This document shows, one piece after another, positions 8,587 to 16,642 of a stretch of DNA of 64,000 nucleotides. The stretch lies in contig CALULY010000001.1 of NCBI GenBank assembly GCA_944321635.1, forward strand, positions 62,001-126,000, read 5' to 3'. Origin of the DNA: an uncultured Bacteroidaceae bacterium. GTDB taxonomy: Bacteria; Bacteroidota; Bacteroidia; Bacteroidales; Bacteroidaceae. Numbering within the stretch: the stretch's first letter is position 1; each line of letters opens with the position of its first letter. The position numbers and the translations under genes were made by a program. The notes under the pieces are model-generated. The model worked only from the letters and a program-made list of their open reading frames with translations. It was not told the origin of the DNA and did no database searches.

Positions 8587-8690
8587 CATCTGATGCTTGG
8601 CGGAAAACATACGATGATTTTCCGGAAATCATGCAATGTCCCAGGTGAAATCATGCAATGGTTTTGCCAGTTGCATACGATGTTTTTGTG
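8587..8690. repeat. Family C phased array, copy C1
   Basis: Five nine-base cores of form CAT-nnn-ATG: CATCTGATG 8587, CATACGATG 8608, CATGCAATG 8630, CATGCAATG 8652, CATACGATG 8674. The steps are 21, 22, 22 and 22 bases. Between the cores the units tend to carry TTTT followed by CCGG or GCCAG and then GAAAT. Each core has outer dyad symmetry. A second copy on the other strand is at 57305-57379. Confidence 0.75.
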
Positions 8691-8783
8691 AGTGTCGCGG
8701 CTTGTTGCACTCTTGCCGTTTGGATTCGTGCCTGGCGGGTTTTACTCCCAGGGCTTTGACTTGCTACGTTTTGTGCGAAAAGA

Positions 8784-8818
8784 CAAAAAAAGAAGCGGCA
8801 AGCATTGCTCGTCGCTTC
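8784..8818 (-). terminator. Rho-independent terminator of the small lipoprotein gene
   Basis: Read on the minus strand: GAAGCG pairs with CGCTTC, an inner AGC/GCT pairs too, and a run of seven T follows. It lies 24 bases past the stop codon at 8842. Confidence 0.85.
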
Positions 8819-8841
8819 CGTTTTCTAAGCTATCCTGTGGA

Positions 8842-9054
8842 TTATTCAGCAACAGGAGCAGCCTCTTCAACAGTTGTAGCTGAGTCTTGAGCAGCCTCTT
8901 CAACAGCAGCTGAATCAGTAGCTTCAGTTGTAGCCTCTACTGCTTCAACAGGAGCAGCTTGCTCTTCAGTAGCTGTCTCAGTGTTTGCGTTACCACCGCA
9001 AGAAGCCAAACATACAGCAGCAACTGCTGCGAAAGCAAAAACTAACTTTTTCAT
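8842..9054 (-). CDS. Small Ala/Glu/Thr-rich lipoprotein
   Basis: 70 residues from the ATG at 9054 (MKKLVFAFAAVAAVCLASC); eight extra in-frame residues upstream do not fit a signal peptide. The lipobox CLAS-C puts the acylated Cys at residue 19. The mature part is a low-complexity acidic tail rich in Glu, Ala, Thr and Val (TEEQAAPVEAVEATTEA), with no fold I recognise. It has its own promoter and a strong terminator, so it is a short, probably well-expressed monocistron. The tail resembles Ala/Glu-rich spacer proteins of the envelope; the function is unknown. Confidence 0.7.
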   Translation of the reverse strand: MKKLVFAFAAVAAVCLASCGGNANTETATEEQAAPVEAVEATTEATDSAAVEEAAQDSATTVEEAAPVAE

Positions 9055-9097
9055 CTCTTTTGAATTTAAATTGTACAATTAATTTTGTTAGACGCTG

Positions 9098-9105
9098 CAA
9101 AAGTA
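9098..9105 (-). promoter_or_regulatory. -7 element for the small lipoprotein gene
   Basis: Minus-strand TACTTTTG followed by C and 43 bases before the ATG at 9054. Confidence 0.6.
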
Positions 9106-9203
9106 TGTCTTTTCGCAATAGGTTGTATCATCCCGCCCAAACTTTTTTCAATAATTTTATTTAATTATTCCGCCCCCTGTCCTGCTGTTAGCGGGACTTT
9201 GCG

Positions 9204-9211
9204 TAATTTCG
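9204..9211 (+). promoter_or_regulatory. Weak -7 element for mtaB
   Basis: TAATTTCG, one base from the consensus, 30 bases before the ATG at 9242. Confidence 0.35.
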
Positions 9212-9241
9212 TCCCCGTAACTATCCAAGGACGGTTTGCAA

Positions 9242-10540
9242 ATGACATTGGAAAGAGCTGCATACTACACCCTCGGCTGCAAGTTGAACTTCGCCGAGAC
9301 ATCAACCATTGCCGAGAAGCTGGCATCCCGTGGCATCGTCACGGCAAAGCGGGGCGAGCGCGCGGACATCGTTGTCATCAACACTTGCTCGGTGACGGAT
9401 CTTGCCGACAGGAAGTGCAGGCAGATCATCCGTCGTTACGTCAAGATGCATCCCGGCGCGGTCGTCGTCGTGACAGGCTGCTATGCCCAACTCAAGCCGG
9501 GGAGTATCGAGGAGATAGAAGGCGTTGACCTCGTGCTCGGGGCGAATGAGAAGATGAAGTTGCTTGACTATCTCGACGGATTGACCGCCGGCAAGCCCCA
9601 GGCTCACACGACGCAACGCAACGAAATAACGGCATTCGACTACTCATGCTCACGTGGTGACAGGACGCGTTACTTCTTGAAGGTGCAGGACGGGTGCGAC
9701 TATTTCTGCTCCTACTGCACCATTCCTTTTGCCAGGGGGCGCAGCCGCAACGGCGAGATTGCCAAGCTGGTTGATCAAGCAAGGCGCGTGGCAGCAGAAG
9801 GAGGCAAGGAGATTGTCCTCACGGGAGTTAATGTCGGCGATTTCGGCAAGACGACAGGTGAGACTTTCTTTGACCTTGTGAAGGCTTTGGACGGGGTTGA
9901 CGGCATCGAGCGTTTCAGGATCTCGTCCATCGAGCCCAATCTCCTGACGGATGAAATCATAGATTTCGTGGCCAAGTCACGGCGGTTTATGCCCCATTTC
10001 CATTTGCCGTTGCAGGCTGGCAGCGATGAAGTGCTGAAGTTGATGCGTCGTCGCTATGACACCTCGTTGTTCCGCGACAAGGTACATCATATAAAAGAGG
10101 TCATACCCGACGCATTCATCGGTGTCGATGTCATAGCCGGGGCGCGCGGAGAGACTGACGAGCTCTTTGAAAGGTCATACGACTTCATCTCCAGCCTCGA
10201 TGTCTCGCAACTCCATGTATTCCCTTATTCGGAGCGTCCCGGGACGGCGGCTTTGCGCATAGACCATGTTGTGCCTAAAGAGGTGCGGCATCAACGCTGC
10301 AACAGGCTGATCGCGTTATCGGACGGCAAGTTGCTGGATTTCTATGCCAAGCACGTGGGACGCAAGGCAAAGGTGCTTTTGGAACACTCCAAGCTGCCAG
10401 GTGTCATGAACGGTTTCACCGACAACTACATAAAGGTCGAGGTCGCTACTTCTGCTCCGCTTGACAACTGCATCGTGGAGGTCAGCCTCGATGCCCTTGA
10501 CCGCACGTCGCATCACGTACTTGCGACAATCGTTGACTAA
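9242..10540 (+). CDS. mtaB: tRNA t6A37 methylthiotransferase MtaB
   Basis: 432 residues from the ATG at 9242; the longer frame starts with TTG two codons earlier. The N-terminal UPF0004 domain (YYTLGCKLNFAET, VVINTCSVT, VVVTGCYAQ) supplies three Cys for one Fe-S cluster. The radical SAM cluster is DGCDYFCSYCTIPFARGR near residues 150-165. A TRAM-like RNA-binding segment forms the C-terminus. The enzyme adds a methylthio group to t6A at position 37 of tRNAs reading ANN codons. It heads an operon with a GT2 gene 13 bases downstream and folB. Confidence 0.9.
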   Translation: MTLERAAYYTLGCKLNFAETSTIAEKLASRGIVTAKRGERADIVVINTCSVTDLADRKCRQIIRRYVKMHPGAVVVVTGCYAQLKPGSIEEIEGVDLVLGANEKMKLLDYLDGLTAGKPQAHTTQRNEITAFDYSCSRGDRTRYFLKVQDGCDYFCSYCTIPFARGRSRNGEIAKLVDQARRVAAEGGKEIVLTGVNVGDFGKTTGETFFDLVKALDGVDGIERFRISSIEPNLLTDEIIDFVAKSRRFMPHFHLPLQAGSDEVLKLMRRRYDTSLFRDKVHHIKEVIPDAFIGVDVIAGARGETDELFERSYDFISSLDVSQLHVFPYSERPGTAALRIDHVVPKEVRHQRCNRLIALSDGKLLDFYAKHVGRKAKVLLEHSKLPGVMNGFTDNYIKVEVATSAPLDNCIVEVSLDALDRTSHHVLATIVD

Positions 10541-10553
10541 ACATCGTTGGCTG

Positions 10554-11567
10554 ATGAGTGCAAAGGTCGCTGTCGTCATCCTCAATTGGAATGGAAGGGC
10601 TGTGCTGGAGGCATATCTCCCGTCGGTTGTCAAGCACTCCCAGACGGATTGGTGCAAGGTCTTTGTCATAGACAATGCCTCCACCGACAACTCTGTCGAG
10701 TATGTCAGCACCCATTTCCCCACAGTAGGACTGGTCAGGCTTGACAAAAATCATGGATTTGCAGGTGGTTACAACCTGGGCTTGCGCTGCATTGAGGCGG
10801 ACTACCTTGTCCTGCTCAACTCTGATGTGCGTGTCACGCCAGGATGGGTCAATGCCATCATTGATTACATGGACAGCCATGGCGACGTGGCGGCGTGCCA
10901 GCCAAAAATACTCAGCGAGCGCGACAACTCGTCGTTTGAGTATGCAGGGGCTTGCGGTGGATATATCGACCGATATGGTTATCCCTTTTGCCGTGGACGT
11001 ATGTTCTCCGTCGTCGAGAAGGACAAAGGACAGTACGACGACGTGGCATCAATCTTCTGGGCATCGGGGGCGGCACTTTTCATCCGGTCGAGTGTTTTTG
11101 ATGAGATGGGCGGGTTTGACACGACATTCTTTGCACACATGGAGGAGATAGACTTGTGTTGGCGGATCAAAAGGGCGGGCTACAAGATCTGTTGCGTCCC
11201 GTCATCTGTCGTTTACCATGTCGGTGGCGCGACGCTTGGTGCTGAGAATCCGTACAAAACATACCTCAACTTCAGGAACAACCTCTTTATGATGCGCAAA
11301 AACCTTGCGGCGAAAGGTTATGTAAGGGTCATGGCGACACGTGCTTTCCTTGATTGCTTGTCTGTCTTGCTCTTCGCCTTCAAACTGGACTTCAAGAAAG
11401 CAATGGCGGTCATCAGGGCACGGGCGGATTATGCAAGGAGCAAGAAACGTTACCCAAGGTCGGGCGTCTACGGTGCTTTCCCTGAATGTTTCGGTGGAAG
11501 TGTGGTGGTGAAATATTATTTATTTGGCTGCAAAACGTTTGAAAAGTTAAGGAGCAAATGGAAATAG
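10554..11567 (+). CDS. Glycosyltransferase family 2
   Basis: 337 residues from ATG 10554; the longer frame overlaps mtaB. The GT-A start AKVAVVILNWNGRAVLEAYL is followed by VFVIDNASTDNSVEY, DKNHGFAGGYNLGL, the DxD-like LLNSDVRVTPGW, and the acceptor motif FFAHMEEIDLCWRIKRAGYKI, typical of rhamnosyl-type GT2 enzymes. It is probably cytoplasmic or membrane-associated and acts in surface polysaccharide assembly. The last 10 bases overlap folB. Substrate is unknown, and there is no polysaccharide cluster nearby. Confidence 0.83.
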   Translation: MSAKVAVVILNWNGRAVLEAYLPSVVKHSQTDWCKVFVIDNASTDNSVEYVSTHFPTVGLVRLDKNHGFAGGYNLGLRCIEADYLVLLNSDVRVTPGWVNAIIDYMDSHGDVAACQPKILSERDNSSFEYAGACGGYIDRYGYPFCRGRMFSVVEKDKGQYDDVASIFWASGAALFIRSSVFDEMGGFDTTFFAHMEEIDLCWRIKRAGYKICCVPSSVVYHVGGATLGAENPYKTYLNFRNNLFMMRKNLAAKGYVRVMATRAFLDCLSVLLFAFKLDFKKAMAVIRARADYARSKKRYPRSGVYGAFPECFGGSVVVKYYLFGCKTFEKLRSKWK

Positions 11568-11926
11568 AGAGCATGACAGTCCATCTCAACAACCTTCGTT
11601 TCCACGCTTTCCACGGAGTGATGGAGCAGGAACGCAGGGTGGGGAACACCTATGTCTTGAACATATCGCTCGACTTGTGCGATTTCTCGTCTTCGGCAAG
11701 CGATGATTTGTCGTCCACGGTCAACTATGCCGAGGTGTGTGGATTGATGAAAGCGGAGATGGCCAAGCCCGCACTCCTGCTTGAGGCTCTGGCCGGCAGG
11801 TTGGCACGGACGTTGCTTGATGCTTTCCCGCTTGTCTCCCGTGTCTCTTTGACCGTTTGCAAGGACAATCCTCCTATGGGGGCGGACATCGATTCGGCAG
11901 GTGTCACCATCGTCGCCAAGCGTTGA
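11558..11926 (+). CDS. folB: Dihydroneopterin aldolase
   Basis: 122 residues, the usual length for FolB. It shows the tunnelling-fold motifs NLRFHAFHGVMEQERRVGN (substrate Glu), the Tyr/Ala region NYAEVCGLMKAEM and VSLTVCKDNPPMGADID. It converts dihydroneopterin to 6-hydroxymethyl-dihydropterin and glycolaldehyde in folate synthesis. A Shine-Dalgarno-like AAGGAG seven bases before the ATG is unusual for this genome and fits translational coupling with the overlapping GT2 gene. Confidence 0.9.
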   Translation: MEIESMTVHLNNLRFHAFHGVMEQERRVGNTYVLNISLDLCDFSSSASDDLSSTVNYAEVCGLMKAEMAKPALLLEALAGRLARTLLDAFPLVSRVSLTVCKDNPPMGADIDSAGVTIVAKR

Positions 11927-12026
11927 AATGCCTTGCAATATGTGAACTCGCGACAGCACCACGCTATGTATAGTTAAAAAATAGAAATAGAATTGCCGCC
12001 TGGCATACCAACTAATCCTATATATT

Positions 12027-12034
12027 TATATTTG
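12027..12034 (+). promoter_or_regulatory. -7 element for the Tyr/His-rich secreted protein
   Basis: TATATTTG, 30 bases before the ATG at 12065. An AAAGGAGG ribosome-binding site at about 12050-12057 is one of few strong ones in the window. Confidence 0.55.
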
Positions 12035-12064
12035 TATAAGCCATAATATAAAGGAGGAAAAGTT

Positions 12065-13174
12065 ATGATTAAGAATCTTTTGTTTGCAACCATGCTTGCC
12101 CTCGCGCCGATGGCGGCTTTTTCGCAAGGGTATAATGATATGTATTACGTCCCATCGGACGATGATTACGAAGAGGAATATGATGTTTACGCTGCCGAGG
12201 AGGATTATCCGGACACTTACCAATCGACCGGCGAGGTTCATTCATCAGATCCTCTTGATGTTGACGTGGATGCTTACAACCGTCGCTATGAGCCAGAAAG
12301 TGATGAAGTGGAGACTAAATCAAAGCCTGCATCAGTTGCCGACGCAGATGAGGACGAGGGCTGGGTCAACGGCTTCAATGGCTCGCAGTCGGATTATGAG
12401 TACACGATCCGGCTTATGCGCTTCACAAACCCCGAGATAGCTATCCATGTCTCCAGTCCACTCTATTTTGATGTGGTTTATGGCGCGTCATCCTTTGACT
12501 GGAATGTGTATGTCGATGGTCCTTATGCCTATGCATTCCCGACATTCTCCAATCCTTTATGGTGGGATTGGCGTTTCACGCCGGCAAGCTACTACTACCG
12601 TTGGTATTCGCCTTACTACTATTCCTACTATCCGGGTTGGTATTATGACTATTACCATTGGTATCACCCGCATTACTATTACCCCTATCACCCGCATCAT
12701 TACTATGCCAACCATCATGCACGCCCGGTCTACCGCAACAATTACAGGACTGGCAGCAGTTATGGTTCACGGGTAGGTGTGACCACATCAGACCGCAGGA
12801 CAGGTGCAACCACCACAAGACGTGCGACGTCGGTGGGTTCCTATTCGTCAACAAGGAGGAATTACAATTCTTCATTTGACGCGACGACCCGTCGCACCTC
12901 ATCGTCACGGATCGATGGCAGCACATCACGGGTCGGTGGCAGCCGCTCATCTGCGACATCATCGTTTGGCACGACACGCAGTACTTCTTCTTCATCGTTA
13001 AACACTGGTGCAAGGCGGTCAATGGGCACGACCACGACGCGGCGCAGTTCGACGACCTACAGCCGTCCGTCCTATTCCCCGTCGTCACGGTCGAGTTTCT
13101 CATCTGGCAGTACCAGGTCTTCATCCTCATCACGTAGTGTGGGGACTTCAAGAAGTGGCGGTGGCCGAAGGTGA
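12065..13174 (+). CDS. Secreted Tyr/His-rich and Ser/Thr/Arg-rich protein of unknown function
   Basis: 369 residues. A signal peptide (about 1-20, ending AAFSQG) is followed by an acidic segment (21-105). A folded-looking stretch (about 115-175, ending NPLWWDWRF) leads into a dense Tyr/His/Trp/Pro tract (175-225, for example [20 protein letters not shown]). The last 140 residues are repeats of Ser, Thr, Arg and Gly ([20 protein letters not shown]). I know similar architectures in Bacteroidales but no named function. The basic tail could bind polyanions or be modified; the aromatic tract could line a surface or bind metal. It sits 39 bases before a FadL-like barrel and is probably cotranscribed with it. 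Confidence 0.6.
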   Translation: MIKNLLFATMLALAPMAAFSQGYNDMYYVPSDDDYEEEYDVYAAEEDYPDTYQSTGEVHSSDPLDVDVDAYNRRYEPESDEVETKSKPASVADADEDEGWVNGFNGSQSDYEYTIRLMRFTNPEIAIHVSSPLYFDVVYGASSFDWNVYVDGPYAYAFPTFSNPLWWDWRFTPASYYYRWYSPYYYSYYPGWYYDYYHWYHPHYYYPYHPHHYYANHHARPVYRNNYRTGSSYGSRVGVTTSDRRTGATTTRRATSVGSYSSTRRNYNSSFDATTRRTSSSRIDGSTSRVGGSRSSATSSFGTTRSTSSSSLNTGARRSMGTTTTRRSSTTYSRPSYSPSSRSSFSSGSTRSSSSSRSVGTSRSGGGRR

Positions 13175-13213
13175 GATTCTGGTTGTAGTATAAATAAGGA
13201 TTAAAAGAAAATC

Positions 13214-14839
13214 ATGAAAAAAGCATTGTTTCTTGCAGCAGCATCCGCACTTGCGGTGTCTGTCAATGCACAAACCATATACGAGGCTGCGAACCTCATC
13301 GACAGTGATTTGAACGGCACGGCCCGCTACGTGGGAATGGGCGGGGCGATGAGTGCCTTGGGCGGGGACGTTTCGGTCATCCGCAGCAATCCGGCGGGCA
13401 TTGGTGTTTACCGCAGCAATGACCTTGTGTTCTCATTTGGTACTAACACGGCATCGACATCGTTTGACCTCGACGGGAATAAGTACAGGAAAACCTCTTT
13501 CTCCTTTGATAATGCAGCCTTTGTCTATTCGGCAGAATTGGGAAGGAAAAGCCCTGTCCGCTTCCTGAACTTCGCATTCAATTACAACAAGAGGCGGAAT
13601 TTCAACCGCAAATGGAGCGGGTCGTGGGCAGATGGCACGACACAGACCGATTTGATAGCGGACATGGCGACCAACGGCATCAATTGGAACGGACAGCCAG
13701 GTTATGACCCGGAACAGTTTGAGGAGGACATTGCTTTTGTTACAGATGACCCTTATGTCGGGTGGCTGCCGATAATGGCCTACAATGCATGGTTGATAAA
13801 TCCCGTAACGGACAATGCTGGTAATTTTGACGGCATTTGGTCTGGATATATGCCAGGTGACTCTTTTGACCACTATTATGAAGTGAATGAGAGCGGGTGG
13901 ATTAACGATTACGATTTCAACATATCTATGAATCTTTATGACCGTGTGTATCTCGGCATGACACTTACGGCCATAGATGTGAAATACCAGAAATCCTCGT
14001 TCTACACAGAGGAAATTTACAACGGCAATGACTATCGCGGCGGGTATGATTTGGAGAATACATTTTCAACATCCGGCTCCGGTCTCGGGTTCTCGCTTGG
14101 CATCATAGCGCGTCTCCATGACAATCTGCGCCTTGGGTTCTCTTTCTCGACCCCGACGATTTATTGGTTGACCGATTATCAGGAATCGACCCTTAGCTAT
14201 GGGGTTGATGTCGACGACGTTGATGGGCGCAGCAGGATGCATGGCTCCATATCCCCATACGACGAATATGGCAGTTTTTTCGGTTACCAATACAGCTACC
14301 GCGTCCGTGCTCCGTGGAAAGTCAATGTCAGCCTCGGCACCACGTTGCTCAACCGTCTGGCGTTGGGCGCGGAATGGGAGTTCCAGAATGCGGCCAAGAC
14401 CTCTGTCATGTATGATGACGGCGTACTCATCGACGTGTTGAACGACGGCTATTTTGCCGCAGACGGCAGCCTTATCGGTGGCATCAAGCAATCGTTCAAG
14501 AAGCAGAACACCTTCAAACTGGGCGGAGAGTTCCGTGTCACCCCATCGTTCTCGGTGAGGGCGGGGTTCAACTATGTGACCTCGTTCATGGATGAGACGG
14601 CGTTCAAGTACATGGAGTCGTCTTCTGCAAGGACAGACACCGAATATGAGAACGCGCATGATCGTTGGTCGGTGGCGGCAGGGCTCGGTTACAGCAGGAA
14701 TCACTTCTATCTCGACTTAGCATATCAGTTCATGAAGTATGATTCTGACTTCTACCCCTACGACAACACAAGCCTTGCTCCTCTCGCATTGGGCAACCGT
14801 GAGCACCAGGCGCTCCTGTCGGTAGGATTCAGGTTTTAG
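13214..14839 (+). CDS. OmpP1/FadL/TodX-family outer membrane barrel
   Basis: 541 residues with signal peptide (MKKALFLAAASALAVSVNAQ). The early segment GTARYVGMGGAMSALGGDVSVIRSNPAGIGVY is the N-terminal hatch signature of FadL/TodX transporters as found in Bacteroidetes. Alternating aromatic strands follow and the last residue is Phe (LLSVGFRF), the usual barrel-assembly signal. It is expected to admit hydrophobic compounds across the outer membrane; the substrate is unknown. Pairing with the aromatic secreted protein upstream suggests a joint envelope role, which is inferred from spacing only. Confidence 0.8.
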   Translation: MKKALFLAAASALAVSVNAQTIYEAANLIDSDLNGTARYVGMGGAMSALGGDVSVIRSNPAGIGVYRSNDLVFSFGTNTASTSFDLDGNKYRKTSFSFDNAAFVYSAELGRKSPVRFLNFAFNYNKRRNFNRKWSGSWADGTTQTDLIADMATNGINWNGQPGYDPEQFEEDIAFVTDDPYVGWLPIMAYNAWLINPVTDNAGNFDGIWSGYMPGDSFDHYYEVNESGWINDYDFNISMNLYDRVYLGMTLTAIDVKYQKSSFYTEEIYNGNDYRGGYDLENTFSTSGSGLGFSLGIIARLHDNLRLGFSFSTPTIYWLTDYQESTLSYGVDVDDVDGRSRMHGSISPYDEYGSFFGYQYSYRVRAPWKVNVSLGTTLLNRLALGAEWEFQNAAKTSVMYDDGVLIDVLNDGYFAADGSLIGGIKQSFKKQNTFKLGGEFRVTPSFSVRAGFNYVTSFMDETAFKYMESSSARTDTEYENAHDRWSVAAGLGYSRNHFYLDLAYQFMKYDSDFYPYDNTSLAPLALGNREHQALLSVGFRF

Positions 14840-14874
14840 CAAGCCAATCATTCACCATCAACAGCGATAGACCT

Positions 14875-15477
14875 GTGGATGACACCTACCTGACAATCGA
14901 GGGGCGTGCCGAAGCCGTCTACACCGAGAAGCGCAGCAAATTCATAGCAATGGCAGTGCCGGTGCGGACGCTGGATGAAATCAAAGCATACCTCGATGAG
15001 AACCAGAAGAAGTATTATGACGCCCGTCACCTCTGTTATGCCTACGTCCTGGGCAGTGACCGGCTGACGTTCAGGGCCAATGACAACGGCGAACCGTCAG
15101 GCACTGCCGGCCGTCCCATCCTCGGACAAATCAATTCGGCAGGGCTGACTGACATATTAATAATGGTGGTGCGCTACTTCGGGGGCATCAAACTCGGCAC
15201 GAGCGGGCTGATTGCTGCCTACAAGCAAGCTGCGGCGATGGCGATAGCCGAGGCGGTCACGGTCGAGAGGACGGTTGACGCGACGGTGACATTTGCATTC
15301 GAGTACCCATTCCTCAACGACGTGATGCGTGTTGTCAAGGAGTTGTCACCGGTGATAGTCAACCAACAGTTTGACATGGATTGCCGCATGACGCTCAGCA
15401 TCCGCAAGTCGCAGATGGAGCCGCTCCGCGCACGCCTCGCCAAGGTCGAGACACTTTACTTTGAAGATGAAACTTAA
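14875..15477 (+). CDS. YigZ/IMPACT family protein
   Basis: 200 residues. The start used is GTG at 14875; no in-frame ATG fits better. The N-terminal IMPACT domain is clear: KRSKFIAMAVPV, DARHLCYAYVLG, DNGEPSGTAGRPIL, MVVRYFGGIKLGTSGLI. A DUF1949-like C-terminus follows. The family is linked to translation or ribosome function in some bacteria, but the biochemical role is not settled. It lies 35 bases after the barrel gene and 9 bases before a small lipoprotein gene. Confidence 0.82.
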   Translation: MDDTYLTIEGRAEAVYTEKRSKFIAMAVPVRTLDEIKAYLDENQKKYYDARHLCYAYVLGSDRLTFRANDNGEPSGTAGRPILGQINSAGLTDILIMVVRYFGGIKLGTSGLIAAYKQAAAMAIAEAVTVERTVDATVTFAFEYPFLNDVMRVVKELSPVIVNQQFDMDCRMTLSIRKSQMEPLRARLAKVETLYFEDET

Positions 15478-15486
15478 TCCAAGGAA

Positions 15487-15786
15487 ATGAACAGACTCAT
15501 ACTCCCAGCAATCATCCTCCCTCTGTTGTGCGTCTCATGCACATCCAAGGAAGATTATATGGAAGATTTCCACCAATTCATAGACGAGGTTGAGGCTGGC
15601 GGCCCATCGTACGACGAAGAACAGTGGAACGAAGCCGACGAGCGGTTTGACGAACTGTCGGATGAGGACTTCGCCGACTTCAAGGACGAACTCACGGACG
15701 AGGAGTTGCACGACATCGACCAGATGACCGCCATCTATCTCGGTTTGAAGGCGAGCAAGGAGGCCAAGGAAAAGTTGCAGCGATGA
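15487..15786 (+). CDS. Small acidic lipoprotein (DUF6565-like)
   Basis: 99 residues. Lipobox LLCVS-C gives an acylated Cys near residue 18. The mature part is acidic and helical (YDEEQWNEADERFDELSDEDF, FKDELTDEELHDIDQM), matching a Bacteroidales DUF6565 pattern from memory. Function is unknown. Its last four bases overlap the start of the esterase gene, implying cotranslation. Confidence 0.65.
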   Translation: MNRLILPAIILPLLCVSCTSKEDYMEDFHQFIDEVEAGGPSYDEEQWNEADERFDELSDEDFADFKDELTDEELHDIDQMTAIYLGLKASKEAKEKLQR

Positions 15787-16616
15787 GCACCGCCGCCACT
15801 TCAATCATCCGCATCTGCCTGTCAGCCTTTTTGCTTGCCGCGCTGGCGTGGCAGACATCGTTTGCCGCAGATGTTGATACTGTCGCAGTGTGGAGCGACT
15901 CAATGCGCAAGGGCATCAATGTCACCATCATCTCCCCATCGTCAGACGAGGCAGTGCCTGTCGTCTACCTGCTGCACGGCTATGGCGGCGATCACACCAC
16001 ATGGGCGGGCAAGACCAAACCGTCACTGCCGTCAGTCGCTGACAGCCTGGGGGTGATGTTCGTCTGTCCCGACGGGCGCAACAGCTGGTACTTTGACAGC
16101 CCTGTCGATTCGTCTTCTTGCTACGAGACATTCGTTGCGGGCGAACTCGTCGCCTACGTGGATTCGACCTACCGCACGTTGCCGAGCCGCGATTGCCGCG
16201 CCGTGTGCGGATTCAGCATGGGAGGTCACGGGGCTTTGTGGTGCGCGGTGCGGCACAAGGACGTTTACTGCGCCGCTGCCTCGCTGAGTGGTTGCGTGGA
16301 TTTGACCGGTTATCCCGCCTCGTGGGACATAGCCAAGGTTCTCGGGCCGATGGATGCCAACCCCGGCCTGTGGCAACAGTCATCAGTCATGTCGCTTGTT
16401 GAGCGGATGGACGGGCTGGCAATAGTCCTCGATTGCGGGACGGAAGACATATTCTCCCAAGACAACCTCCGCCTGCACTGGTTGCTTAGGCAGGCTGGGG
16501 TAGGGCACACCTATCATTCATGTCCTGGCGGGCATACCCACGACTATTGGGCTGCGGCGTTGGACAGGGTAATGCCTGTCATCATGGAACAATTTTCCCG
16601 CGCCAGGGTGGAGTAG
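15783..16616 (+). CDS. Exported alpha/beta-hydrolase esterase
   Basis: 277 residues with signal peptide ending near residue 29 (TSFAAD). It matches the esterase D / tributyrin esterase-like family: VVYLLHGYGGDHTTWAG (oxyanion loop), FVCPDGRNSWYFDSP, the nucleophile elbow CGFSMGGHGAL, CGTEDIF (acid) and the His of CPGGHTHDYW. All catalytic triad positions are present. It probably hydrolyses acyl esters on sugars or xenobiotics in the periplasm. It converges with the S41-like gene. Confidence 0.83.
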   Translation: MSTAATSIIRICLSAFLLAALAWQTSFAADVDTVAVWSDSMRKGINVTIISPSSDEAVPVVYLLHGYGGDHTTWAGKTKPSLPSVADSLGVMFVCPDGRNSWYFDSPVDSSSCYETFVAGELVAYVDSTYRTLPSRDCRAVCGFSMGGHGALWCAVRHKDVYCAAASLSGCVDLTGYPASWDIAKVLGPMDANPGLWQQSSVMSLVERMDGLAIVLDCGTEDIFSQDNLRLHWLLRQAGVGHTYHSCPGGHTHDYWAAALDRVMPVIMEQFSRARVE

Positions 16617-16642
16617 GGCGCGGTGCGGCGGCCGCCAGCCGC

